Assembly: GCA_000697055.1 (NCBI GenBank)
Contig: JNDT01001480.1
Span: 1 to 50,788 of the forward strand
Length of the DNA stretch: 50,788 bases
Reading direction: 5' to 3'
Source of the DNA: Saksenaea vasiformis B4078
Lineage: Eukaryota; Mucoromycota; Mucoromycetes; Mucorales; Saksenaeaceae
The stretch's first letter is position 1. Every line of letters starts with the position of its first letter. Positions 35,733 to 47,080 of this stretch are shown here, in pieces. Below the pieces are notes generated by a model. That model did no database searches and was not told where the DNA came from. It worked only from the letters and a program-made list of their open reading frames with translations. The position numbers and the translations under genes were made by a program.

Positions 35733-36115
35733 AGAAATTCGTTTGTGAGAGAAAAGCGCGACTACCCCCGTTGGATGAGCCGTTGTACAGATCTTTTCCT
35801 TAGTTTTTTTTTTTTTCTTTTTCCCCCTTCATTTGTTGTTGTTGATTTTTTTTTCTTTTCTTTTCTTTATCTCGGAAGAAAAAATAAGATCTCAAAATAT
35901 GGAACTTCATATCCTTTTTTTTTTTTGGTTTTTTGGTTGTTTATACAGAAAATTGAACATCAATGAACGTTTTACGACGAAACGATTTCAACAATCGCAC
36001 GCGACTGTAATGGATCGTTGGTGGGACGTGTTGATCGAAGCAAATTATATCTTCACTCCTCTCACTGTATTTTATTTTATTTCATTTCAAATTGCATATG
36101 ACAAAAAAAAAGGAC
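35663..36115. other. Convergent 3' spacer between the DnaJ gene and RPN6
   Basis: T-rich with A/T homopolymers. Nothing coding recognised. Confidence 0.6.
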
Positions 36116-37870
36116 TTATGACAAATGAGCAGCCTAAAGGGGAAGTACAAAAAGGATTGCGTCAGTCCTAACACTGACAACCCACGTTGACGTAATTCAC
36201 TTTTTACCTTTTGGTACAAACTGGATACAACCTTGTCCACTTGCTTCAGTGTCTCAATAGCTGTTTCATATGTTTTCTATAATAAGATATACAAGTTAAA
36301 AAAAATAATACCATACGCTACATGCATTGATCTTATGACTTACATCTTCCTCAGGTTCATCAAATACAATCAAACAACCTGCTCCTTGGTCTAAAATACC
36401 ATAGAATGCTTTGTCTAGGATCATTTGTGACAACCTAACAACCCCAAGTTCATCACTACTTCCTTTTTCTTGGTTCAATCTTACTTTGTTTCCACTTGTT
36501 GGGATGGTAATTTCACCATATCCGCAATATGCGAAATCTCAACACGGGAAAACGGTTCAATGATACGAACAAGGTTTTGCTCTAAAAGTGTATCATACAA
36601 AGCCGCCAGCTGTGTACGGATGATAGGATCGTTGTTAAGCTCTGTCGTGTATGTTGCCAGAGCTGTCTCAAACTCTTGTAAATTTCGGTTCTGATGTGCA
36701 TTAGCAACTGCCTTCATAGCCTCGATATCTGCACCAGCATAACGTAATGCGATCTTGCCACTGATAAGCGAATGAACATCCTCTGTCTAATTTTCATCCA
36801 TGTTAACATAAAATAATAATAATCATAATCAACCTACCAAATTAAGCATAATCTTGCACAGTAACATGTATTTCAAAGCAAGAACCGTCTTGGGATCATC
36901 CTGGCTAGAATATCCCTCAAACGTCTCATAAAAGTACGAATAAGCTGTCTTGTAGTCCTTCTCTTCGGCATGCAAGATGCCCGACTGCATATCCAAAGCC
37001 GCCTGAAGAAGAGGAGGACAGTAAATGGCATTGGCCGACGTACGTGCTGAAGTAAGAGCAACCTATAGAAAGAAAAACATTGGTCTCGTAAAAAAAAAAG
37101 AAAAAGAAAAAAAAACCCCTCCCCCAGCGCATTCTATCGTGTCAAAGAGACTTACTCTTGCTTTTGGCAGATTTCTTAATGCGTGACATACTCGACTCTC
37201 CAACAATTGTACTTCCACCAACACCATCTTGTCATCCAATCGTTTCAGTTCCTTCAACAGCTGTGCAATTAAATTTAAAGATTCGTGATACATTTTGTTA
37301 TCCAGGTACAATGCAACGAGACGCGTTTCAAGCGATTGTTTTAAAAAGATCCTCTTTTCTTGGACACACCAGTCGATGTTCTCCTTGCACACTTCGATCT
37401 GCAGAGGAAGACAATCCGGTATCGCACCAAACAAATCAATCAATGTTCGAACTTTTGAAGTTGTAGTCAGTCAGTCAGTCAATCAATCAATCAATCCGTT
37501 AACGCGGACAATGAAGTCTTACTCAGTTTGGCCGTTTTGGCTTTGGCAATTGATGACATGAATGCACGCGAAGACCTGATCAATTTAGCAAGCTCCTCAG
37601 GAAGCCTAGCACATGGGAAGAAGATGAGCACTCCACACATCCCTCGCGTTGCGATTGGGGGGGGGCTTACTTGAGATCGCGATAAAGTTCGCCCAAATGG
37701 ACCAGTGCGAGCTCCTGTTCTCTTAGAACCTCTTCGCTTTGGGCTTTTTCGGCCAGAATGCCATGGTAGACATCCTGTGCCTGTTCATAGTTTTCTGTCT
37801 TTCTAAATTCGTGCGCTTGTTGAAGTCTTGGTGTAGGTAGATTGGAAGTCATCTCTGTTGTCGAGACCAT
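36116..37870 (-). CDS. RPN6: 26S proteasome lid subunit Rpn6 (PSMD11)
   Basis: PCI-domain subunit that clamps the 19S lid to the 20S core. Eight exons: 37671-37870, 37523-37605, 37156-37451, 36838-37062, 36485-36786, 36344-36434, 36208-36276 and 36116-36133 sum to 1,284 nt, or 427 residues (human 422). Signatures include [76 protein letters not shown] (PCI winged helix) and the C-terminal helix [13 protein letters not shown]. The final exon is only 18 nt and encodes AAHLS plus the stop; it is supported by homology to the LYQKAKKLS-type end of the family. Start at 37870 has an ACCATGG context. Head to head with RPN7. Confidence 0.96.
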
Positions 37871-38158
37871 GGTAGGCGTGCAGTTGAGGGAGAAGCTTCG
37901 CAGATTACGTGTGTCTTTGCAGCAGTATGGGCAGACCGTCACGAAATATCACGTGGACGAAATTCGGCGATGACGCGTATCCCAGGCAGGCACAGATCCG
38001 CCTTCGAAGTAAGATGAGGAGCGTGGAAATGATCATGGCCATTTGACACATGCATTGTACGTTTGTCCTTGTTCAGAATCAACCAAGTACAAAGTATCAT
38101 TTCAACAGAAAGATAGATGTTCAATTTCGTTATTATTAAATATATGGTTGCCGTGACA

Positions 38159-38213
38159 GATAACTCGAGATAGCTCGAGGTAACTCGGATAATAATAATC
38201 CTCGAGGGTTATC
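38159..38213. repeat. XhoI-like CTCGAG-bearing inverted repeat between RPN6 and RPN7
   Basis: GATAACTCGAG at 38159-38169 pairs with CTCGAGGGTTATC at 38201-38213, with further CTCGAGG and ACTCGG copies between. It lies about 290 bp upstream of the RPN6 ATG. It could be a palindromic protein-binding cluster or a cruciform; function is inferred only from position. Confidence 0.6.
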
Positions 38214-38834
38214 ATCAATAATACCTGCATGTGAGGAAAAAAACATCAGATGGTCATTTACAGAAGCCAGCCATTCATTCGAAGAATTTCGGTCCAATTT
38301 TTATTAGCTTGCGAGGCGATATAAGACGCACAAAATGTCTCGCAGCCGATCTCTGCCAAACACATTTGTTTTGGTTTTTTTTTTTTTTTGCGATAGTTTG
38401 CTGTTTCATTCTCGGCTGCGAGCCTTTTATTCTGAGTCATTCTATGATCTGTGGCACCCATGCCTCTATTAACCAAATGATGGTGAAATCTACTAGCTGT
38501 CCCGACGCAACGAGCGCGTCCTTGTCATTACAGGATTTTCCCACAATTTTTGCATCTATTTGAAATTATTCGGCGTTACTTCCAGATGAAGTCTGCTCGT
38601 TGAAGTATGTCCTTTTACGTTCATCCCAATTCTATGATCTTCAGAGACGTAAGGTCTATTTAGTGGTGTAAAAAATGATTCAATATCAACAGTAAGTTAG
38701 GCTAGCGTGCAGAAATAGCAAACAATTCACATTTATTAAGTATAGTAGTGAATGTCATAGCTTGGTACATCCACTGCGTTGCATCAGCTGCCCCGATTTT
38801 GCGACCTTTTTTTTTTTGGGTCATGTCGCTTGAC

Positions 38835-38842
38835 TGACGTCA
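38835..38842 (+). promoter_or_regulatory. Perfect CRE palindrome upstream of RPN7
   Basis: TGACGTCA, the ATF/CREB bZIP consensus, 112 bp before the RPN7 ATG. A related TTACGTAG follows at about 38851. Confidence 0.6.
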
Positions 38843-38953
38843 TGCGACGATTACGTAGTGCGCGCGTACCGAAATCTGTGCAGATTCGCGTAGGAAGTCC
38901 CGCTTGGTGTGTGCCTTGTCCTCCGTTCGACTTCCTTTTCTTTTTGGCCTACA

Positions 38954-40456
38954 ATGTCCGCATCTACTGATGAAAATGATATTAGCAAGATTCCAAACTT
39001 GTACCTTGCGGTAAATAAGCTTTTTATATATCCTGTGTAGAAATGCTCATGTCAACTCTCCTTGACTTTTAGCATCACCGCTTTATGGTGAACCACGGTC
39101 CTGCAGAGTCAAAAGATGAATCAAAACGACAGCTTCTTACTGCCATTGAAGAAAATAGTAGGTTTCGCGATCCTCGCATGACGATGAACTAACGGGAACC
39201 CACAGACATGGCGCCTTTTTACAAAATTATCACTGAGGAATTAAAGATGCCTTTCGATCAGGCATTACATGCTCGTATGACCGCGATCAACACAGAAGAA
39301 CTCCAGAAATTCGACGACAAGGTCAAAGATGCAGAACAAAACATGGGCGAGACCGAAGTGAATGACGCTCTTCTCGGAAAAGCCGATTATTATGCCATGA
39401 TTGGTGACAAGGTCACACTCACTTTGAATATAGCGTGTTGTAGTTGTATACTGATGCAATGCACACCATTTTTTTCCCTCTAGGAAAACGCATTGGAAGC
39501 ATACGATCAGTTGCTCAGCAAATCCATCACCTTGGGCACACGCATTGATATTGTGTTTGCTCTTGTCCGTATCGGCTTCTTCTTTGACGACAACAACATG
39601 GTCAAGTCAAACATTGACAAGTTGAAAGAGCTCGTGGAACAGGGAGGTGATTGGGACCGACGCAACCGTCTGAAGGCTTACGAAGGTGTGTACATGATGT
39701 CGATCCGTGATTTCAAGGGTGCAGCAAGCCAGTTCATCGACACACTCAGCACATTCACCAGCACGGAAATGATGACCTATCAAGACTTTGTAAAGTATGC
39801 TGTCTTGACAAGCGTGATCAGTATGCAACGTGTGGATATCAAGAAAAAAGTACTGGATGCACCTGAAATCTTGGAAGTCATCTCGGATATCCCCCATCTG
39901 GAGGATTTCATGACAAGTCTGTACAACTGCAATTATGCGCAATTCTTCCGCGCACTTGGTAAGCACCCGTAAAACAGATGATTGTGTTTTTTTTTTTTTT
40001 TTTCCTTGACTGACTGACTGACCCATGGAAAACAGCCAGCATCGAACAAGCCCACTTACGTACCTCCCGCTATCTCTTCCCACACATACGCTACTATACA
40101 CGTGAAATGCGTATTGTCGCCTATGCACAACTTCTCGAAAGTTACCGATCACTGACCATCGGTAGCATGGCACAAGCATTTGGCGTCTCTGAAGACTTTA
40201 TCGACCGGTAAGGAAAAGGGACAATTAAAAAGAAAAAAAAGTCTAAAGAGGGTATGAATTTTCTTTTTTTTTTCTTTCTAGTGAACTTTACAAGTTTATC
40301 GCAGCCGGTCGTCTTAACTGCGTGATTGACAAAGTCAATGGTATCATTGAGACCAACCGACCTGATCTCAAGAACGCACAGTACCAAACAGTGATCAAAC
40401 AGGGTGATCTGTTACTGAATAGAGTGCAGAAATTGAGTAGAGTCATCGACGTGTAA
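38954..40456 (+). CDS. RPN7: 26S proteasome lid subunit Rpn7 (PSMD6)
   Basis: PCI-domain subunit of the 19S lid, needed for lid assembly with Rpn3, Rpn5, Rpn6, Rpn8, Rpn9 and Rpn11. Six exons: 38954-39010, 39073-39157, 39206-39411, 39484-39958, 40036-40207 and 40282-40456 sum to 1,170 nt, or 389 residues, the same as human PSMD6. Conserved stretches are [45 protein letters not shown]-like [40 protein letters not shown] and [19 protein letters not shown], ending [15 protein letters not shown]. The donor of intron 3 reads GTCACA, weaker than the others, but the join [13 protein letters not shown] is required by the family. Converges with the OTC gene with 127 bp between stops. Confidence 0.97.
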
Positions 40457-40583
40457 TAAAAAAAGAAGAGAGAAGGAGGAGGAGGAATAGTTGCAGAGAT
40501 CATGTGCTTTTTTTACTTTATTTTTTTTTTTTTAGGATGATGAGTAAGAAAATGCAATGATTTTTTACAATGTAAACCCTCTT

Positions 40584-41980
40584 TTAGATGCTACCCTTCA
40601 CCATTAAAGAATAAATGACCGACAAGATGGTCCATTTACGATTTTCTGCTTCTGGGAAGACAAGCGATCGATCGGAATAGAATACCTAGAAAGCAGAACG
40701 TTGAATAATAAACCCCTTAACTTTTCTACCATCCGTTAAATTTTTTTACCTCGTCATCGACTTCTTCTTGTTTGCGTGGCAGACAATGCATAAAGACCCA
40801 GTTGGGGTTTGCGCCCGCTTTTTGGACCATGTCCATGGTGACTTGGTATCCTGCAAATTCCTTGAGACGCTGTGCCTTTTCCTCTTCTTGACCCATACTG
40901 ATCCTATTTATTTATCATCAAAACATGAGCCATTCATCTAGGTAGCTTCGCAAAAACGTACCAGGTGTCGGTGACCACTACGTCGGCATCTTTGATTGCT
41001 TCTTCTGGTTTTGTTGTAAACAGAACGGAAGCGCCTGTCTTTTGCGCATCTGACTTGGCCATGGAGACCACATCCTGATCACACACATAGCCGGAAGGAC
41101 AAGCTGCGGAAAGATGGATGCCGATCTTTGGAAAAGAAACAAGCATTTCCTGAAGAATGTTGTTGGCGTCACCCACCCAGGCAACACGGAGACCGGGCAA
41201 GGTTTCCGATGGATGTCGTGTATGCGCCGTGTACCGGTCATTGCCAACTTGACCATGATGGATGTGCTCGTGAAGTGTCATCAGATCAGCCAAAATCTGT
41301 GTAGGATGGTACTTTGCAGAAAGCGCATTGATAATCGGCACACGCGACTCCTTAGCAAGAAGCTATTGATAAATCACAAATGGTAAATAAACAACCTAAA
41401 AGAAAAAAAAAAGTGTTCCTGTTTCCTCTACCTCAATTTCTTCATGACCACCGACACGGGCCATGATACCGTCCACCATGGAACTCACAACACGCGACGT
41501 GTCAAGCAAGGATTCATTGACACCCAATTGAATATCTTGTGAACCCAAAAACATCGGATGGCCGCCTATAGAAAAGAAAAGAAAAGAAAAAAAACATTGT
41601 TTAACGAAAAGGGACATTGGCGGGACCAGGGATGATGGTGATGATGGCGTACCTAAATAAGTCATGGCGGTTTCTGTGGCTACACGTGTACGCGTGGAAC
41701 GTTTGGAAAACATCAGTGCCAAGGTTTTACCCGTCAAGGGTCGTTCGATGCGTGTTTGAGGATACTGCTTGGTTGCTTCGACCTTGAACTGTGTCGCTTG
41801 ACTCACAAGGTCCAAAATCTGATCGGCCGAGAAGTCCGCCGTTGTCAGAAAATGTGGAGGTTTGACAGCGGTCGTTGAAATTCGACGATAGTGCAGCGAC
41901 AGCGTCACAGGAGCAGCAGGCAAGGAAAAGGCAGCCTTCGCAAGAAGACGCGACGAGAGCGGTTTGGCGAGACAAGACAT
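40584..41980 (-). CDS. OTC: Ornithine carbamoyltransferase, mitochondrial type
   Basis: Makes citrulline from ornithine and carbamoyl phosphate in arginine synthesis. Five exons: 41653-41980, 41432-41565, 40962-41362, 40750-40903 and 40584-40685 sum to 1,119 nt, or 372 residues. The N-terminus is an Arg/Ser/Ala-rich amphipathic presequence ([16 protein letters not shown], then [10 protein letters not shown]), which points to mitochondria. The carbamoyl-phosphate site is [23 protein letters not shown] and the ornithine-site HCLPRK follow, and [12 protein letters not shown] closes the protein. Start chosen at the first ATG preceding the presequence. A TGAGTCA site lies 77 bp upstream, suggesting general amino-acid control. 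Confidence 0.97.
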
Positions 41981-42056
41981 GGTTTAAAGAAAGGAAGGAA
42001 GAAAAAAAAAGCCGGCAAAAGATAAAGTGAGTAAATGGCAAGTTGTGTGACTTCCT

Positions 42057-42063
42057 TGAGTCA
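42057..42063. promoter_or_regulatory. Gcn4/CPC1-type bZIP site upstream of OTC
   Basis: TGAGTCA, the perfect general-amino-acid-control element, 77 bp before the OTC start codon. In yeast and Neurospora arginine genes are induced through such sites by Gcn4/CPC1 during amino-acid starvation. Confidence 0.7.
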
Positions 42064-44917
42064 TCCTGCCGCAAGAACAATAGTGTCGTACCGGATTTCC
42101 ATTTTTAGAAAATCGTCACATCTCGTACGACAATAAAAGATGCAGGTCCGGTCACTCGAACTTTTGATCAAAGACAAAAGAGGTAGGTACTCTCCAGCAG
42201 GCCAAGGGAAAAGCACCTTCCAATCTAAACTCTACAAATATCGGGAAACAATTTTAAAAAAATGGCTCTAAGGAAGAACCTTCTTCTTCTATAGCCTTCT
42301 TCGCTACCGCTGCGAGCGGCGCCTTGACCTTGGTAAGGCACACACGGCTGTAAAGACAAGCAGATCTCTTAGGAGCCATCCCTTGCACACCCGCACCCCC
42401 GCCGAAACTACCCTAAACCTTATTGATCTCCGGGCCGGGAATTTGGTATGGCTCCTAAGAAAAAGGAAAGACAAGCTCCACGGTGTGGATGTAGTATTTC
42501 TGAATGGAGTCGTTAGCTGCAACTATGCAGTGGTAATTTTGTCATCTCCGGTCCAGTTAGAGGATTCAGGAACTTGTCCAAGCGATTCCTGCTTGATGCA
42601 ATTATCCGGAGCTTTTCTCAATCATGCGAGATTCGCTATCTTTTTCCGCTTTCTAAAACCATGCAAACAGAGCATTTACGTGCTGGCTTTTTTTTTTTTC
42701 CTTTCAACAGCACCGTCTCTGCTATGGTCAAGGAGCCGATATTCGAGCCCAAGGCTTCGTGGAGACAGGTTAAGAAGGGCCACCGGCTTCAGTCGCGGTT
42801 CTTAAGTATTCGTAGCAGCGCATCCACTATCCATTATACGCACACAAAAGAAAACGCGAAGCCATTCTTTCAGCATGAATAACATGAACGTCTGATTTCC
42901 CATACTACTATCTATTGTTCCTGCGGAGACCTCTTTTTCGAGCCATATGAAGCAACAGGTTCGCATCGGGACGTGTTCTCCCGTGCTATCCAGGAACAAT
43001 CCACGATTAGAAAAAGAGAAATTAGAGGGCAGTACAAGTTTGTGCTTGATTCACTTATTTATCTTGCCTAGTATTCGGGAAATTCCTACAAGTAAAAAAG
43101 TGCCGATCAGTATTGTGCATAGTAATTATCTGATTCCACCTCCTGTATGACGATTAGATTGTACTGCGCAAGATAGCATCGTCTAAATTAGCCATGGTGA
43201 TGAATCCAATCACTTTCTACAGCCCTCATCGGCCATGTTAATGTTACTGATGCCCTTCCTAGAAACTGTGACTAGTGCACCGACGATCTGAGACAGCGCT
43301 CAAACTTTGTTAATGCAGCAACTCCTGTAATCTCCTTTTTTTTTGTTTTGCATGCGTGACCGGGCACCGGTAAAGCCTGCTAAGATGAGAAGCAAACATT
43401 TGTTCTGCTTCGCATAGCAATGCTATTGCAATGAAACAGTTGAAGTTCTTGGATCGTGAAAAAAAAAAATTTGCCAATTGCGAGGTGTGGGTCGTCTAGT
43501 TCTAGTATCATGGCTGTGAAGCATGAGAGTTTGGTTCGCTTTTTGCATGGAACGCCATCGGAGAACACTGGAAGACATGGAAACAAGTCCGGACGTGGTA
43601 CAGTACCTCTTGCAAATCTTAAACCACATCCCGACGGAAATTATATATGACAGTGACAATGGAATAATTAGAGGGTCACTTGGTTTATCCACAAGAAAAA
43701 TCCATTGGAAACTGTATCGACGAGCAGACCTACAGATGATGGGGAGACTTAATAGCACATCGGCCTCATCAAAGGGCGGCGGTCACAGAATGCAACGGGG
43801 CATGCATTGAGGATGGGTACATTTCTGACATTGAACCTTCGAGCACTTCTTGACTTCTAAGGTTCTACCGGCGTACATGCGTTCTGTTTTGAAGAGATGC
43901 TTCCTAAAGAAGCTCTACACGTCCTTCAGATAACAAATTGTGTACGTGACTTCCTATGAGACACTACGCGTCGATCGTCGACCCTATGGCTAATGAAAGC
44001 CCATAACTGGATATATTTTTGTTACAGAAAGATGCTGCAGAGGTTTCGAAATTGCATAAAAACTGACGCAATATGCAAAAGCGCATACATTCACACACGA
44101 GTAATATGAAGTGGCGCAAACATACATGCAATAACCTAATGAAGGCATTACTACATTGTCCCTGATGAAAAAATTTCCTCATATGGAATCAATATGCATA
44201 AATCTGAGAGTCAAATCAAAGTTCCTTTCTGCGTAGAACCGGGAACTGCTATAACTTTTTCTTATGGCCGTAACAACATCTGGTCCTAGAAATAAGGAGG
44301 GAATGAATGCGATAGATGGAATAGAACGAGCTTACCCAAACTGATAGCTGCTCCTTTTTCCTCTGGGTAGCTTGGTATTGCGCAAAGCACTGCCTTTAAG
44401 GAAATTAGCAACATTTTCTTCGCATATGAGAGCCATGGGTTAAGTGGGGAGCTAGCTCGCATTTCTTGTCATACGTAGCACACTTCTATTTCAATAAAGT
44501 TGATCCGACGCAGACTTATGGAAGAGAGGCTGCAACACCCCTTGCTAGATGATGGGAAATGAAAGAAACAACCCGAGAAGCCACAGCTTTCGAGCTTACC
44601 TACGGTCAACTTCCTCATCCTGAATGCATTGGAAAAAAAAGTAATGTTCAAAATGGGGCACGCTGGCTATGTTTATAGGATGAGCTGCGCTGTGGGAGGA
44701 AAAAGCTTTCCAAATGAGGTGTTTGTTAGGGATCCACGATTGTAGTTACACGAAGATAGGGTTATATCCCTCGATTTGCATTAACTGATAAACATGAGAA
44801 ATGGGTGCCGGTTTCAAGCATTAACTATTTATCATCACCACAAAAAGATATAAATACGCGTGTACTTGTCTCTCATTTCGTCCCTCATCATCCCAAGCAT
44901 CGATTCTTTACTGCGCA
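42064..44917. other. 2.9-kb gene-poor region
   Basis: No recognisable family on either strand. Overlapping short frames at 42383-42882 and 43456-43810 shift frame and match nothing known. A 13-nt inverted repeat, ATGGCTCCTAAGA, occurs at 42448-42460 (plus) and 42367-42379 (minus); each copy would start a peptide MAPK.... These could be remnants of a duplicated 5' exon. TATAAATA at 44849 belongs to the next gene. Confidence 0.5.
44849..44856 (+). promoter_or_regulatory. TATA box of the small secreted-protein gene
   Basis: TATAAATA 69 bp upstream of the ATG, one of the few clear TATA boxes in the window. Confidence 0.65.
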
Positions 44918-45457
44918 ATGACAAAGCTAACCCCAGTCTCTCTCCTCTTTTTGGCTGTCTTGGTGATAACAACAACGGCCCTTGCCCCCATCGTTATCAT
45001 TGGTGGTGCTCAGCTAGCAGCTGCAGGAATGTTCATCTGGAAGTCGCGTGCCAAACAGACAAGCGCTACTCTCCAATTCAATAGTAACTGGGATATCATT
45101 GCGCCCAATGGTACCAAGATTGGTAATTTTGGCAAGTCCACCTACGATGACCGCAATGGTGCTATCTTCTGTCTCCGCAATCCTCAGAATCAGGAATTGC
45201 GACTTCTCTTCTTCCCTCACCGCCAAACATTGGAAAGCTCAAGCATCTCTCGTATTTCCAACTTGTACACGTACTACAATGAAGTCAGAACCATTCCCTA
45301 CCGCAAAGGAGCACTCTGCTACACGATGCCCTTGGTACAGAACTGCAATGTCCTTGAAAACCAAGCCGAGATGACAAGACTGGCTAAAAAGGTCGTGCAA
45401 CAGACGGAAGCCGCCACGGAAAACCAATGCGGAACCTCCTACTCTTGGATGGACTAA
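44918..45457 (+). CDS. Small secreted or membrane-anchored protein, family unknown
   Basis: Intronless, 179 residues. The N-terminus is a signal-peptide-like hydrophobic stretch (MTKLTPVSLLFLAVLVITTT) followed directly by a second hydrophobic segment (PIVIIGGAQLAAAGMFIW) and a positive K-S-R-A-K. So it may be cleaved near ALA and then anchored, or be a hairpin membrane protein. The soluble part has five cysteines after position 80 and motifs such as NWDIIAPNGTKIGNFGKSTY, whose pattern faintly recalls LURP-one/tubby-like beta barrels; that is only a resemblance. TATAAATA lies about 70 bp upstream and AATAAA at 45518, giving a compact, well-expressed gene structure. The clean TATA and lack of introns differ from its neighbours. 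Confidence 0.75.
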   Translation: MTKLTPVSLLFLAVLVITTTALAPIVIIGGAQLAAAGMFIWKSRAKQTSATLQFNSNWDIIAPNGTKIGNFGKSTYDDRNGAIFCLRNPQNQELRLLFFPHRQTLESSSISRISNLYTYYNEVRTIPYRKGALCYTMPLVQNCNVLENQAEMTRLAKKVVQQTEAATENQCGTSYSWMD

Positions 45458-45517
45458 GAAGCTTCGAATTCTGAAACAGATTTCCGGCCTTTTTTTTTTA
45501 TCTTTTTTGAATTCTGA

Positions 45518-45523
45518 AATAAA
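45518..45523 (+). terminator. Likely polyadenylation signal of the small secreted-protein gene
   Basis: AATAAA 60 nt after the stop codon, following a T-rich stretch. Confidence 0.5.
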
Positions 45524-45719
45524 ATTCGATCTTTTATCTTTTGCTAGCATCACCATGTAGCTGTAATCTCACAGTCCATGCATGATTTGATTTTCTTTTC
45601 TATCCCAGTCATTTCAAGTGGGACGTCTACTGTAGGTAAAAAGCACACTTGTTGTTAAAAAAAAGTTGGAGTTCATTTGAGAAGATATGCGCTTGATTCT
45701 TTTATACAAGATAACGTTT

Positions 45720-47048
45720 CTATTGCTTCACAACGCTAACAGTAAGTTCTCCATGCGTACCGCTACCGTATATTCCCATCGTCTCAAGCGTTTGATGTAC
45801 AAATTCAAGCACAGCTTGTTCGTCTGCCTCGGGCCGTACGTAAATTTCCAGCGTCCCGACATACTGACCATACGAGTTTTGCCAGAAATGCGCACGGTCT
45901 ACAGATACAATACTTGGATTTTGACGAAGCTAACCGTTGCATCTCGTTATAAATCCGTATCTCTCTCTCTCTCTTTTAAAGATATACCTCATGAAGCTTG
46001 CCGGTAAGACCACTTGACGTTGCGTCTGGGGTTGTTTGTAATAAGAGCTTTGCCAGTGCCGCTGCTGTGGGACCACCCAAGTAAAACATAACCGCTGACT
46101 CACAGAAAGCCAGGAATTTATCTATCCCGGGTGAAGCGAGACCGAAAAGATGAAAGAATAGAATCATGACACCACAGCCGATAATTCCTAATGAGTACAC
46201 ATTGCAGAGGAGCATCTGCACGAGATTGCCTGTACCGCCCTGGATACCGTTATGGGATGATAGAAAAGATCTTGGTAAAACTAACAGAGCAATTCAGCAA
46301 GAGAATCAGTCTTGTCCATCCGCACCTTTGACAAGGTTGCCGTGATTTCTCAACCCAACGCTGGCAATGAAACTGGCGGCGATGCCTATGAGCACCACGA
46401 GGAAAAGTCCAAATCCAGAGTGCCTGTGGGGGGGGGTAGGAGGGAAGTTCATTATACCATGATTCAAACATCAGCCTGCGTTACTTTTTATCATGATGCG
46501 GTCCGTTTTCATGCGATTCTTCAATCAAAAGATGTTCTAAAGATTCTTTGGTTGTATACATGGTGACAAAAAGTAAATAGATGGTAGTTCCTAATGCAAG
46601 CACAATCTCATAACGCTGTGCTCTGTAGCCAACATGTTAATGCATCCTACCGTTGACAAGACTACACTTACCCAAAAGGACGTTTTGTGTTGGATGCGGT
46701 GAATGCAGGTGTCAAGCGAATAACGCTGGAGACGAACTCGCTAAAGATGCCAAGAGCATCAAAAATAACAAGGTACGAAAAGCCGACGACAGCTAGTTGA
46801 CGAGTGAGTCTCAGCACTGGCTACGAGACCCGTCAGACTTACCTAGACTATCGCGCGCCATACCCGTCCACCACGTAAGCAAACCAATACATGCGTGGAT
46901 AACAAACCATGTAAAAATAGTCTTTTGCATAGGCTCCAGATTCGAGAACACTTCGGATACAGAGGGAAGAGATGGTATGTGAACGTGGGGAAAATGGTGG
47001 TCATGGTGGCCATGATGGTGGTGATGGTCATGGGCAGCGTGATGACTA

Positions 47049-47080
<32 letters not shown>

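Larger units (their letters stand above)
37871..38953. promoter_or_regulatory. Divergent intergenic region between RPN6 and RPN7
   Basis: About 1.08 kb between the two start codons. I looked for the yeast Rpn4/PACE element (GGTGGCAAA) and did not see it. A CRE palindrome and an imperfect hairpin are listed separately. A TGAGTCA also occurs near 38435. Confidence 0.6.

Noticed and set aside
42383..43810. Several 60-140-codon frames in the gene-poor region
   Set aside because: No conserved motif, overlapping frames and T-run-encoded Phe stretches indicate chance.
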